Positions 36,687-45,121 of a stretch of DNA of 59,499 nucleotides are shown here, one piece after another (position 1 is the first letter of the stretch; the number at the start of each line of letters is the position of its first letter). The stretch comes from Alphaproteobacteria bacterium (GTDB taxonomy: Bacteria; Pseudomonadota; Alphaproteobacteria; Rhizobiales; JAKIUO01): contig JAJRQA010000069.1 of the NCBI GenBank assembly GCA_024280475.1, forward strand, positions 1-59,499, given 5' to 3'. Under the pieces are notes generated by a model. That model did not search any database. It saw only the letters and a list, made by a program, of their open reading frames with translations, and was not told where the DNA came from. The position numbers were made by a program, and so were the translations under genes.

Positions 36687-37235
36687 TTAGCTTTCCAAAA
36701 AGCGAGGCATCAGGGTGATGAGGTTGCAAGGTTTGTGGCGGTTGTCGAGCTGGGTTAGCAAGATGCCATTCCATGCGTCCTTGCAGGCGCCCGGCGAGCC
36801 GGGCAGGGTAAACAGCATAGTGCCTTTGGCCAGACCACCGCAGGCTCTGGACGCCATGGTCGAGGTGCCGACAGTTTGATAGCTGAGCATGTGCATGAGC
36901 ACCGCGAAACCCTCGATTTCCTTGTCATAGAGTGGCTTGATGGCCTCCACGGTCACATCGCGCCCGGTGAGGCCCGTGCCGCCCGTGGTGATCACCACAT
37001 CTGTTCCCTCTGCATCAATATGAGTTTGTACGGCGCCGCGTATGAGGGGGATTTCATCCTTGATGATCTGGCGCTCAATGCATTTGTGTTGCGCATCAAC
37101 AATCATTTTTTCCAACCGGTCGCCCGAGCGATCATCTTCTGGGGTGCGCGTATCAGAGATCGTCAAAATGGCGATGTTGAGTGGCTGGAAAGTCTTGGTC
37201 TTGTCGATGCGGGACATGTTTTCAACGGGGGCCAT
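36687..37235 (-). CDS. moaB: molybdenum cofactor biosynthesis protein B
   Basis: 182 residues with the MogA/MoaB fold: LNIAILTISDTRTPEDDRSGDRL, DVVITTGGTGLTGRDVTVEA and FTLPGSPGACKDAWN are all in place, covering the molybdopterin-binding Asp and Gly-rich loop. In bacteria MoaB may adenylylate molybdopterin or act as a MogA paralogue. AAGGA precedes the ATG at 37235. The next genes on this strand are unrelated membrane proteins 39 bases upstream, so it could share their transcript. Confidence 0.93.
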   Translation of the reverse strand: MAPVENMSRIDKTKTFQPLNIAILTISDTRTPEDDRSGDRLEKMIVDAQHKCIERQIIKDEIPLIRGAVQTHIDAEGTDVVITTGGTGLTGRDVTVEAIKPLYDKEIEGFAVLMHMLSYQTVGTSTMASRACGGLAKGTMLFTLPGSPGACKDAWNGILLTQLDNRHKPCNLITLMPRFLES

Positions 37236-37274
37236 GATAAATCCTTAAAGTTGTTGCGCATATGGAAGTTGATG

Positions 37275-37838
37275 CTAAGGAACATAGTCGTCAGATTCAA
37301 CGCCATTCCACAATTCGATCCCTAAAAAATGAGCAAGTTTTTTGGCATCTTGCGCAGCTTTCTTCTTGTTTGTGTAGGTGACAATGTTTTGTCGTGCCCC
37401 ATCAGGTAAGACGAGGTTCAGTTGATAGCATATATAATGGTGTTTTTTGCTGGAGACCATTTCTGGCAGGAGTTGCAAGGATTGGATCATCAAAATCAAT
37501 AATGGTTTGTTCCAGCCTTTGCGATAAGTCCCGCTGAAGTGGTCAAAGCTGATTTTGCGATTTGCCAGGTAGAGAAAAATCAGGCCGATTGCGACAAAGA
37601 CTGCGCCAAAAGGATTAAACCAGGGGGCTTTGGGCGCCAAGGCCAGCATCAACACGGCAATGGCAATCCCCACTAGTACAAAAGCCGAGCCAAAGGCGAA
37701 GGCTGCGCGGGTTGGTTTGAAGGTCGCAAGATCACTGTTTGCTATATGAAGTTGACGGTGGTCAAAATTGATTTTGATGGTCCAAAGCGGTTGCAAGTCG
37801 ATGCCGTCAACACAAGTCTCACAATTATTTTTTGCCAT
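37275..37838 (-). CDS. membrane protein, second of a tandem paralogous pair
   Basis: 187 residues with two membrane spans (AAFAFGSAFVLVGIAIAVLMLAL and GAVFVAIGLIFLYLA) and a C-terminal domain, LQLLPEMVSSKKHHYICYQ and VTYTNKKKAAQDAKKLAHFLG, clearly related to the end of the protein at 37825. It lacks the zinc ribbon of that partner, but has a CETC pair at the N-terminus. The start overlaps the partner's end by about 14 bases. The function is unknown. Confidence 0.65.
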   Translation of the reverse strand: MAKNNCETCVDGIDLQPLWTIKINFDHRQLHIANSDLATFKPTRAAFAFGSAFVLVGIAIAVLMLALAPKAPWFNPFGAVFVAIGLIFLYLANRKISFDHFSGTYRKGWNKPLLILMIQSLQLLPEMVSSKKHHYICYQLNLVLPDGARQNIVTYTNKKKAAQDAKKLAHFLGIELWNGVESDDYVP

Positions 37839-38685
37839 CGGTTGCATCCCAGATTTTGACGCCAAGGTGCTCGGCAAGCTGCTCGGCATCTTGCAGCGCT
37901 TTTTTTTGATTGTAGTAAGTGACGATCATGCGGCGCTCTCCGCCTTTGAGCACAAGATTAAGCTGGGTGTTTATGTAACCTCCAGATTTGCGCGCAACCC
38001 GGTAGGGCAGGAGTTGCAGCGCCTCGATCGCGCGCAGTTTAACATGCTTGTCCCGGCTCCAGCCAAGTATAAACAGGCCGCGTCTTTGATCAATGTGTAT
38101 GGGGGTCATAGCAAGATAGGCAAGATAAAGTCCGGCAATGACAAAGAGCAGGGGAAAAGCGCCAATGAGCCGATAATACCAGTCCGCATTGTATGTCACG
38201 GCATAAGTGATGGTGTAGGCCAATAATCCCAGAATGAGAAACATACCGGCAAAGACGCTATTGCCAAATGTCTGTTTGAAAACAGGCTGACCTTTCTTGT
38301 CCACGTGCAGTTTGTGTGTATCAAAATTGGCGGTCTCGGTCCGGATGGGTTGCCAGTTTGTTTTCGCAGTTCGTTCATCACCATATCTGTCGAAAAGATC
38401 ATTGGCGATATCTCGTTTTGAAGGTTTGGGGCCGTTGAGATCTCTGCCGCAATTATAACATTTGTCGGGACTGAGGATGGCTTTTCGGGACAGCAAGGGG
38501 ACGCCGCAAGTAGGACAGGTGATTTGCGAGATCATCACATAGAGGGCAATGCCGATGGTGATGATGGTCAAGAAGAACAGCCAGAATAACCAAAAAGCAT
38601 TAATGTTGTCAGTGAGCACCAAAATTATGATGATGAGTGCCCCGACGACATAAGTGTTTCGCAACTGTTTGAGTTGCTTGATCAT
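37825..38685 (-). CDS. membrane protein with zinc ribbon, first of the pair
   Basis: 286 residues. Two membrane spans lie near the N-terminus (VVGALIIIILVLTD and FWLFWLFFLTIITIGIALYV), then a zinc ribbon CPTCGVPLLSRKAILSPDKC-YNCGRD with two CxxC knuckles, a soluble linker, two further spans, and a C-terminal domain with ALQLLPYRVARKSGGYINTQ and MIVTYYNQKKALQDAEQLAEHLG. The last domain is shared with the following gene. No named family is recognised. Co-translated with the 37275 gene. Confidence 0.65.
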   Translation of the reverse strand: MIKQLKQLRNTYVVGALIIIILVLTDNINAFWLFWLFFLTIITIGIALYVMISQITCPTCGVPLLSRKAILSPDKCYNCGRDLNGPKPSKRDIANDLFDRYGDERTAKTNWQPIRTETANFDTHKLHVDKKGQPVFKQTFGNSVFAGMFLILGLLAYTITYAVTYNADWYYRLIGAFPLLFVIAGLYLAYLAMTPIHIDQRRGLFILGWSRDKHVKLRAIEALQLLPYRVARKSGGYINTQLNLVLKGGERRMIVTYYNQKKALQDAEQLAEHLGVKIWDATDGKK

Positions 38686-38726
38686 GGGGGATGGGTCGTA
38701 GTCTTTATCCAGTTGGGAGCCCCTTG

Positions 38727-39593
38727 TCAGTTCTGTTTTTCGCGCAGTTTTTCCTTGATCATCAATAGATCTTGCCAGGCGAGTTTTTTGGCTGCTGGGG
38801 TGCGGAACAAATGGGAGGGGTGCAGGGTCGGCAGCAATTGATAGGTTTGCCCATTGAGTTCCAGTTCAACCCATTTGCCGCGTAGCCGCATGATGCCGCT
38901 CTTGGTGCGGAGCAAGGTTTTTGCAGAGGTGCCGCCAAGCGCCACGATGACCTGTGGCTTGATGAGTTCGATCTGGCGTTCAAGGAACGGGCGGCAAATA
39001 TCGGTTTCGGCTTGTGTGGGCGTCCGGTTGCCAGGAGGGCGCCAGAATACGGTATTGGTGAGCCACACATCCGTCGAGCGGTCAAGTTTTGCAGCTTGCA
39101 GCATCTTGTCAAGAAGCTGACCATCACGTCCCACAAATGGCAGGCCCGCAAGATCTTCATCGCGCCCGGGAGCTTCGCCGATCAGCATGAGCGAGCTTCG
39201 CGGGTTGCCATCGGCAAAACACGTGTTTTTGGCCATGTTTTTCAAGGAGCAACCATCAAATTGCTCAAGAGCCGCTCGCAGTTCCTCTACCGTGTTGGCC
39301 TTGGCGGACAGTTTGCTTGCTTCAAGCACCGCCAGTTCTGTTTTGGGGGCAGCAAGCGAATGGTCTGCTCTGGCAATTTTTGGAGCGATTTTTGCAGCCC
39401 TTGCGGGGGGGGCTGGCGTAGCGGTGCGAGACGTCTTGTTTGGCGTTTGCCTTACGATTGAAGCTGGCACAGGGGGCCGTTTGCTGATCTCGAACCAGTC
39501 GGTGGGCTGGTCGGCGACGATCACATCGACACCGCTCATGTCATACCATTGAAGAATGGTCGCGAGCTGTTTATGATCCATCGCTTTGTTCAT
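38727..39593 (-). CDS. family 4-type uracil-DNA glycosylase
   Basis: 288 residues. After a Pro/Ala-rich N-terminal 80 residues comes the catalytic domain with motif A as MLIGEAPGRDEDLAGLPFVG, the GQLLDKML segment, TNTVFWRPPGNRTPTQAE and the C-terminal LLPTLHPSHLFR. The CxxC iron-sulfur ligands of classical family 4 are not all visible: single Cys residues occur in FDGCSLKNMAKNTCFADG and ICRPFLE, as in other alphaproteobacterial members. It removes uracil from DNA. Its 5' side touches the relic of an ETF-QO gene. Confidence 0.88.
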   Translation of the reverse strand: MNKAMDHKQLATILQWYDMSGVDVIVADQPTDWFEISKRPPVPASIVRQTPNKTSRTATPAPPARAAKIAPKIARADHSLAAPKTELAVLEASKLSAKANTVEELRAALEQFDGCSLKNMAKNTCFADGNPRSSLMLIGEAPGRDEDLAGLPFVGRDGQLLDKMLQAAKLDRSTDVWLTNTVFWRPPGNRTPTQAETDICRPFLERQIELIKPQVIVALGGTSAKTLLRTKSGIMRLRGKWVELELNGQTYQLLPTLHPSHLFRTPAAKKLAWQDLLMIKEKLREKQN

Positions 39594-39601
39594 TGAGCCA
39601 A

Positions 39602-39751
39602 ATAATAGAAGTTTTTCCCCGCATTGAACAGGCTTTTGGTATCTCTCTCAATATTTGTCCAGATTGCAAAAAGTGTGGCATCAAAGACTCGGTTGGCAAC
39701 TGGATTTTGCCAGTGCTGCCATCTGGTGGCCCCACTTTTGTGGATATGTAG
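39602..39751 (+). pseudogene. C-terminal relic of ETF-ubiquinone oxidoreductase
   Basis: A 50-codon in-frame stretch ends at TAG (39749-39751) and reads ...FGISLNICPDCKKCGIKD, then SVGNWILPVLPSGGPTFVDM. This follows the C-terminus of ETF-QO, which carries INAQNCVHCKTCDIKDP, then NINW, a Gly-rich GGGGP and a terminal M. The three clustered cysteines of the 4Fe-4S site, IKD, GGP and the final Met are preserved. The FAD and quinone domains are missing: the upstream side is directly the udg start. It has no ribosome site. It is most likely what remains after deletion of the gene. A tiny stand-alone ferredoxin-like protein is the alternative. Confidence 0.7.
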
Positions 39752-40126
39752 AGATCGCTTGGTGAAAGGAGCAGCAACAACTTGCCCCGGAGTTGAAAAT
39801 GATGGTAGTTTTTAGACGCTTGTGGTAGTTTTCATGCGAAAAAAGCACAAATAATCAATAGTGGAATACACGAGTAGGGCCAAAAATCATTACAGGATCG
39901 TCGCTTATACGATTGAGCGATCCCCAAAGAAGACCTGTATTGAAGGGTGGGGCGTTGTTAACCTATTTGAAGCGCAACGTAAGAAACAGATGATCTGAAC
40001 TGATAGGATGCTTGTAATATTGGGCACAAATGGCCAGCACCCTTAAATTTCAGAGCGAATATTGGCAAATATTTGCGGTGATCTTTTAATCTAGAGACAA
40101 GCCGCATGACAGGATGCAGGACCCAG
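39752..40126. promoter_or_regulatory. intergenic region upstream of the TPR-LysM gene
   Basis: About 375 bases without a gene. It contains a perfect 12-bp palindrome, GCAAATATTTGC, at 40065-40076, 51 bases before the TPR gene start, which fits an operator, and a weaker inverted repeat near 39897-39922 (GATCG...CGATC). Nothing else is supported. Confidence 0.35.
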
Positions 40127-42565
40127 ATGAAAATTCTCAAGAGCGGTTTTCGATCAACTTTCCCTCTCGGCCTACTTATTCGGACGAGTCTTTTGGGGGT
40201 CGTTTTAAGTTTTGTTCCCGGCACGAATGCTTCTGCGCAGGAAAAATCGGCCCAGGAACAGCCAGCCCAGGAACAGCCAGCCCAGGAACAACCGGTTCAG
40301 AAACAGCTGGTCAAGGAAGATGCGGTCACGGAACAGCCGGTCCAGAAGCAGCTGGTCAAGGAAGATACGACCCAGGAAAACACGGCTCAGGAAAAACCTG
40401 CACAGGTTAAAACGCCTGAACCCACGCCAGCTGCCATGAGTGCGCCGGCAGCTGCCGCGCCGTCCCTTGTGCCTGATAATGTCCCGCCTCCTGGCTATAC
40501 ACCTCCAGCTCCCGTGCCGGCTCGTATTGTTGTCCCGGACAATATACCACCACCTGGATATGTGCCTGTTGTCGATAAGCCAGCAAAGGCGCCGACAAAA
40601 AATGATGATGCGCAAAAGGCTATGAACCCCGATGTCATAAAAGATCAATATGGGGTGCGCTCGGAGCACCGCATTGTTCGGCGCACGCAAGGTGCCAATG
40701 ATAACCTCCTTGGCAATTACCTGGCTGGACGAGTGGCACGCGGGCTACGCGATCATGATGCTGCTGCCAAATATTTCGGTCTCGCCCTGCTTGCGGATCC
40801 TGGCAGTGATATTTTGCTTGAGCAGACATTTGTGCTGGAACTTGCACGCGGCAATTGGGACAAGAGCACCAAGCTTGCCAGAGAAGTCATCAAAAAAGGC
40901 GAAAAACATCGTTTTTCACGTATGGTGCTTGGGCTGCAGGCAGTCGTCGACAAAGATTTTTCCGAAGCCGAAAATCAGTTTTCCCGCTCTGAGCAAAGAT
41001 CACCACTTGGCAAGATGATTGGCATTATTGTCGAGGCTTGGCTGCATCAGGCCAAGGGCGAGAGCCAGCAAGCGCTTCATGCGATTGATCGCCTTGATGC
41101 CATGAACTGGTCAAAATTTTATCAAGACTATCACCGCGCCATGATTGCTGATCAGGCCGGACGTCACTCGCTGGCTCGCAAGACCTATCAAAGAATGTTC
41201 AAAAAGGATCCCCGATCCCTGCGGTTGATGGAAAGTTATGTACGCCATCTCTCGGCAACCGGCGCGCCCAAAGCGGCCCTTCGCTTGATGGCTACTCATA
41301 TTGAGCGCAATGGTGGGCATCCGCTTGTTGTGGACCTGCAAACCAGAGTGAGGGCCGGCGAAAAACTTGAGTTGATCGCATCGACACCGACCAAGGGTCT
41401 GGCAGAACTGTATTATGGTATTGGCGATGCGCTGACCGGCGATGGCGGTGTTGATCTGGGCATGATTTACCTGCAGGCCGGATTGCGACTGCGCCCTGAC
41501 CTGCCGCTTGCCAGCATGGCGTTGGCTGAAGCCTATGAAGAGACCAAGCATTTCGAACAGGCCAACCGTATCTATGACAAAATCGGCAAGGACAGCCCCT
41601 TGTGGCCCGGGGCCACTGTGCGCCGCGCCTTTAATCTCAATTCCTTGAAAAAAGTTGATGAGGCGAAAGCCATTCTCGACGAGTTGATCGCGCTCTATCC
41701 AAATGACATTACTGCCGCCGAGGCTCAGGGTAATATTTTGCGCGCTCACAAACGTTATAGCGAAGCGGTGGTTTATTATACCAAGGCGATAGATCTACTG
41801 CAGAAACCAGCCAAATTTCATTGGAAATATTATTATTCGCGCGGCGTTTGTTTTGAACGCTTAAAGGACTGGGCAAGCGCCGAAAAAGATCTGCTGCAAG
41901 CGCGCAAGCTGGATCCTGATCAGGCATTGGTGCTTAACTATCTGGGCTACTCCTGGGTTGATCAAGGATTTCACCTCAACAAGGCTATGGGCTTTATTCG
42001 CCGTGCTGTTGAGCTGAAACCTGATGATGGCTATTTCGTCGATAGCCTCGGCTGGGCGCATTTTCGTCTCGGAAACTATAAAAAAGCCTCCGAAGAGCTG
42101 GAGCGTGCCGTTGAATTGAAACCCGATGATCCTGTTATCAATGATCATTTGGGAGATGCCTATTGGCGCGTCGGTCGCAAGCTGGAAGCGCAGTTTCAAT
42201 GGGCACAGGCCTTGACCCTGGAACCTGATGACAAGGATGTCATCAAAATCAAGGCGAAGATCAAGGATGGCATGAAAAAGCTCGAACCAGTCAAGACGCT
42301 GGCTTTTGGTCCCGGCAATGTAGGCAAGCTGAAAAAGGCCATTGCCTCGCAAACCGATCAGGGCACAGGTCCTGGCAAGAGCATTGGCGAGCGCCGCGTA
42401 CATGTGGTGCGTAGTGGCGAAAGCCTGTGGACCATTTCCAAGCGCTATTATGGCAAAGGTCAGTTTCATCAAAAATTATTACGGGCCAATCAGCGCAGAT
42501 TGCTGAAAGGCAACAAGATCAAGCCTGGTTTGCGCCTGATTATCCCGCCTTTATTGTCGCGCTAG
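40127..42565 (+). CDS. exported TPR protein with C-terminal LysM domain
   Basis: About 812 residues. Signal peptide (LLIRTSLLGVVLSFVPGTNASA), then a repeat-rich stretch of Gln, Glu, Lys and Pro built from QEQPA and VQKQLVKED units, a Pro/Ala linker with two VPDN(V/I)PPPGY copies, and about ten TPR-like helical pairs between residues 200 and 720. The C-terminal LysM domain (VHVVRSGESLWTISKRYYGKGQFHQ) should bind peptidoglycan. The whole looks like a periplasmic scaffold. The next gene, ispE, starts seven bases after the stop. Confidence 0.82.
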   Translation: MKILKSGFRSTFPLGLLIRTSLLGVVLSFVPGTNASAQEKSAQEQPAQEQPAQEQPVQKQLVKEDAVTEQPVQKQLVKEDTTQENTAQEKPAQVKTPEPTPAAMSAPAAAAPSLVPDNVPPPGYTPPAPVPARIVVPDNIPPPGYVPVVDKPAKAPTKNDDAQKAMNPDVIKDQYGVRSEHRIVRRTQGANDNLLGNYLAGRVARGLRDHDAAAKYFGLALLADPGSDILLEQTFVLELARGNWDKSTKLAREVIKKGEKHRFSRMVLGLQAVVDKDFSEAENQFSRSEQRSPLGKMIGIIVEAWLHQAKGESQQALHAIDRLDAMNWSKFYQDYHRAMIADQAGRHSLARKTYQRMFKKDPRSLRLMESYVRHLSATGAPKAALRLMATHIERNGGHPLVVDLQTRVRAGEKLELIASTPTKGLAELYYGIGDALTGDGGVDLGMIYLQAGLRLRPDLPLASMALAEAYEETKHFEQANRIYDKIGKDSPLWPGATVRRAFNLNSLKKVDEAKAILDELIALYPNDITAAEAQGNILRAHKRYSEAVVYYTKAIDLLQKPAKFHWKYYYSRGVCFERLKDWASAEKDLLQARKLDPDQALVLNYLGYSWVDQGFHLNKAMGFIRRAVELKPDDGYFVDSLGWAHFRLGNYKKASEELERAVELKPDDPVINDHLGDAYWRVGRKLEAQFQWAQALTLEPDDKDVIKIKAKIKDGMKKLEPVKTLAFGPGNVGKLKKAIASQTDQGTGPGKSIGERRVHVVRSGESLWTISKRYYGKGQFHQKLLRANQRRLLKGNKIKPGLRLIIPPLLSR

Positions 42566-42571
42566 TCAGTG

Positions 42572-43534
42572 ATGACGAATGTACGTTCTACGCAGGGCCA
42601 TGCAAGTGATCGGATTTTTGCACATGAGTTGCACATCAAGGCACCTGCGAAAGTAAATTTAAGCCTTCACATCAAAGGGCGACGACCCGATGGCTATCAT
42701 GAACTTGGTGGCCTTGTGGCTTTTGCTGATATTGCCGATGAGCTGCTTTTCAAGCAAGAAGAGCATGCCGATTTAACAGATATTGGTCTGGATTGGTCGC
42801 TCTCAATAACGGGACCCTTTTCGGCGAATTTGGATAATGGCGGGGAAGGCTCTTCGCAAAATCTTGTTGAACAGGCCGCACGGCTTTTTCAAAAAGAAAA
42901 CGAGGGATGTGCTGGCGGAGAGATCATCCTTCAAAAGAACCTGCCCATAGCTGCTGGTATTGGCGGCGGGTCTTCTGACGCCGCTGCAACATTAAACGCA
43001 TTGCAGAAAATCTGTCGATCCTGTGATGATGAAGATCTCAAAGATATGGCAATGCGCCTTGGTGCTGATGTGGCCATGTGCCTGTCACCAGAGGCCAAGA
43101 TGATCGCTGGTATTGGCGAGTTATATCAAACAGCAACCGGGTTCACGCCCTTGCCTGCCATACTTGTCAACCCTGGCGTCAAGGTTCCAACACCACAGGT
43201 TTTTACAAAACTTTCTGCGCCAGCTCTGTTGGATGATTTACCAGAAGTAACTCATGAGATCTTCAGACAAGGTGATATCTCCCGCCTCTCAATAATTGAC
43301 TGGTTGCGAACGCAAGGTAATGATCTGCAAGCGCCTGCGATCCGTATTGCGCCAGTGATCAAGGATGTGCTGGCGGTAATTGGCGCGGAAGAAAACTGCC
43401 ATTTGGCGCGTATGTCCGGCTCTGGCGCGACCTGTTTTGGCCTCTATGACAGTCTCGATATCGCCAAGCAAGCGGCCCGAAGAATTAGCACGCAACACCC
43501 TGACTGGTGGGTCGTCGCTACGATGCTGCGTTAA
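42572..43534 (+). CDS. ispE: 4-diphosphocytidyl-2-C-methyl-D-erythritol kinase
   Basis: Phosphorylates CDP-methylerythritol in the MEP isoprenoid pathway. 320 residues with the GHMP kinase layout: IKAPAKVNLSLHIKGRRPDGYHEL, then the ATP loop LPIAAGIGGGSSDAAATL, and the C-terminal RMSGSGATCFGLY. The start is the ATG at 42572 (a GTG one codon earlier also reads). It follows the TPR gene closely and is convergent with the polyprenyl synthase, its functional neighbour in isoprenoid metabolism. Confidence 0.95.
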   Translation: MTNVRSTQGHASDRIFAHELHIKAPAKVNLSLHIKGRRPDGYHELGGLVAFADIADELLFKQEEHADLTDIGLDWSLSITGPFSANLDNGGEGSSQNLVEQAARLFQKENEGCAGGEIILQKNLPIAAGIGGGSSDAAATLNALQKICRSCDDEDLKDMAMRLGADVAMCLSPEAKMIAGIGELYQTATGFTPLPAILVNPGVKVPTPQVFTKLSAPALLDDLPEVTHEIFRQGDISRLSIIDWLRTQGNDLQAPAIRIAPVIKDVLAVIGAEENCHLARMSGSGATCFGLYDSLDIAKQAARRISTQHPDWWVVATMLR

Positions 43535-43697
43535 AGAAAACAAGAAAATTGCCTATGCGGCGGGCAGGAAAGGAGTTTTTGCTGGTGCTACCGCTGCGCT
43601 ATTTGAGCACGAGCCCCTTTCATCCCCATTTTGGGGGGGCCAAGGGCTTGCCTTTGGTGCTGTCCGCATAGGACGCCGCGCGGCGAGCGCATTGCGA

Positions 43698-44717
43698 CTA
43701 ATGCTTGCGCGAGACGCAAAAGTCGATGGTTTCCAGCAAGGCGGATTTGTGTTTGCTGTCTGGAAAAATGGCCATGGCGTCCTTGGCGATGTCGCCATAA
43801 TGCTGGGCGCGCTTGATGGTGTCTTCAAGGGCGTTGTGTTTATTCATCAGCTCATTGGCGTGTTCCAGATCGCCGTCTTGCACGTCGCCTTTTGCCAAGG
43901 TCCGTTTCCAGAATTTTTGCTCGTCCGCGCTACCGCGCCGGTAAGACAGTACGATGGGCAGGGTGATTTTACCCTCGTGGAAATCATCACCGACATTTTT
44001 GCCGAGTAGTTCGCTGGAGCCGGAATAATCGAGAGCATCATCGACCAGCTGGAACGCAAGACCCAGATTATTGCCATATGAGCGAAGGGCAGCACGTTCG
44101 CGCTCTGATTTATCGGCAACGACGGCACCAAGCTCGCATGCGGCGGCAAATAAAGCGGCGGTTTTTGATTGGATAATGGTCAGATATTCGTCTTCGGTGG
44201 TTTCCATGTTTTTGGCGGCGGCAAGCTGCATGACTTCGCCCTCGGCGATGATCGCAGCAGCGTTGGCAAGGATCGACAGGGCATCCATGATGCCGACATC
44301 CACCTGCATTTTAAAGGCCTGGCCGAGCAGATAGTCACCAACCAGCACGCTGGCTTCATTGCCCCACAAGATGCGCGCGGTCGTGCGGCCCCGGCGCATA
44401 TCGCTTTCATCCACGACATCATCGTGCAGCAAGGTCGCGGTATGCATGAATTCGACGGCAGCGGCGAGGGGGATATGGTCATCGCCCGTATCGTAGCCGC
44501 ACATTTGAGCGCTGGCGATCGTGAGGATGGGTCGTAAGCGCTTGCCCCCCGAATTAATGAGATGGCGCGCCAGTTTGGGGATCATCTCCACATGGGAGTG
44601 AGCCTTGCTCAAAATGAGGTCATTGAGCCGCCCCATATCGCTTTCAACCAGGTCAAACAGAGGTTTTAGACCGGGGCCGGAATCGCGTGCCTTATCCAAT
44701 GAAACGACAACACCCAA
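43698..44717 (-). CDS. polyprenyl (octaprenyl-type) diphosphate synthase
   Basis: 339 residues when started at the TTG at 44717, which has AGGGAG eight bases before it; the open frame runs on to 44861 but with no ribosome site and a poor N-terminal match. First Asp-rich motif LLHDDVVDESDMRRG and second FQLVDDALDY are both complete, with GGKRLRP near the start. It makes the long prenyl tail of ubiquinone or a related quinone. The gene is divergent from the DUF2007 gene. Confidence 0.92.
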   Translation of the reverse strand: MGVVVSLDKARDSGPGLKPLFDLVESDMGRLNDLILSKAHSHVEMIPKLARHLINSGGKRLRPILTIASAQMCGYDTGDDHIPLAAAVEFMHTATLLHDDVVDESDMRRGRTTARILWGNEASVLVGDYLLGQAFKMQVDVGIMDALSILANAAAIIAEGEVMQLAAAKNMETTEDEYLTIIQSKTAALFAAACELGAVVADKSERERAALRSYGNNLGLAFQLVDDALDYSGSSELLGKNVGDDFHEGKITLPIVLSYRRGSADEQKFWKRTLAKGDVQDGDLEHANELMNKHNALEDTIKRAQHYGDIAKDAMAIFPDSKHKSALLETIDFCVSRKH

Positions 44718-44881
44718 AGCCTGATCTCCCTTTTTTCCTTGAACAATATGCGATGAATACTGTTTGATAGAATTCAACCACGTTGCATCTGTTATAATGC
44801 ATTTCTCGCATTTGATATAGAGAAGTATGGGATCGCCTGTCCAGCCCCCATTTGCATACAATTTTGAGAGGGATGCCAGGA

Positions 44882-45097
44882 ATGATCGAACTTTTGCGCA
44901 GTAATGACATTGTTCTTATGTCATTTGTCCGCTCGCTGTTGTCTGATGCCAATATTCCCTTTGATCATCTGGATCAGAATATGAGCATTATGGAGGGCTC
45001 ACTTGGCGTGCTGCAATCACGCATGATGGTCGAAAAGCACCGGCTGAGGGAGGCGCGCACCTTGCTTGCTGAAGCCGGGGTTGAAATTTCCAAATAA
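44882..45097 (+). CDS. DUF2007 family protein
   Basis: 71 residues. Pattern MIELLRSNDIVLMSFVRSLLSDANIPFDHLDQN and RLREARTLLAEAGVEI match the DUF2007/putative signal-transducing small domain. The role is unknown. The start is the ATG at 44882; two earlier ATGs are also in frame. It precedes a tRNA methyltransferase by 24 bases, an arrangement conserved in rhizobia to my recollection. Confidence 0.75.
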   Translation: MIELLRSNDIVLMSFVRSLLSDANIPFDHLDQNMSIMEGSLGVLQSRMMVEKHRLREARTLLAEAGVEISK

Positions 45098-45121
45098 GAC
45101 AAAAAGGCCGGAAAACCGCTT

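Noticed and set aside
41111-42472. Two long minus-strand frames
   Set aside because: Antisense to the TPR region, with no ribosome sites and no family match.
43552-43672. CCTATGCGG/CCGCATAGG inverted repeat between ispE and the prenyl synthase
   Set aside because: Nine bases at more than 100 bases distance with no T run; cannot be called a terminator or element with confidence.
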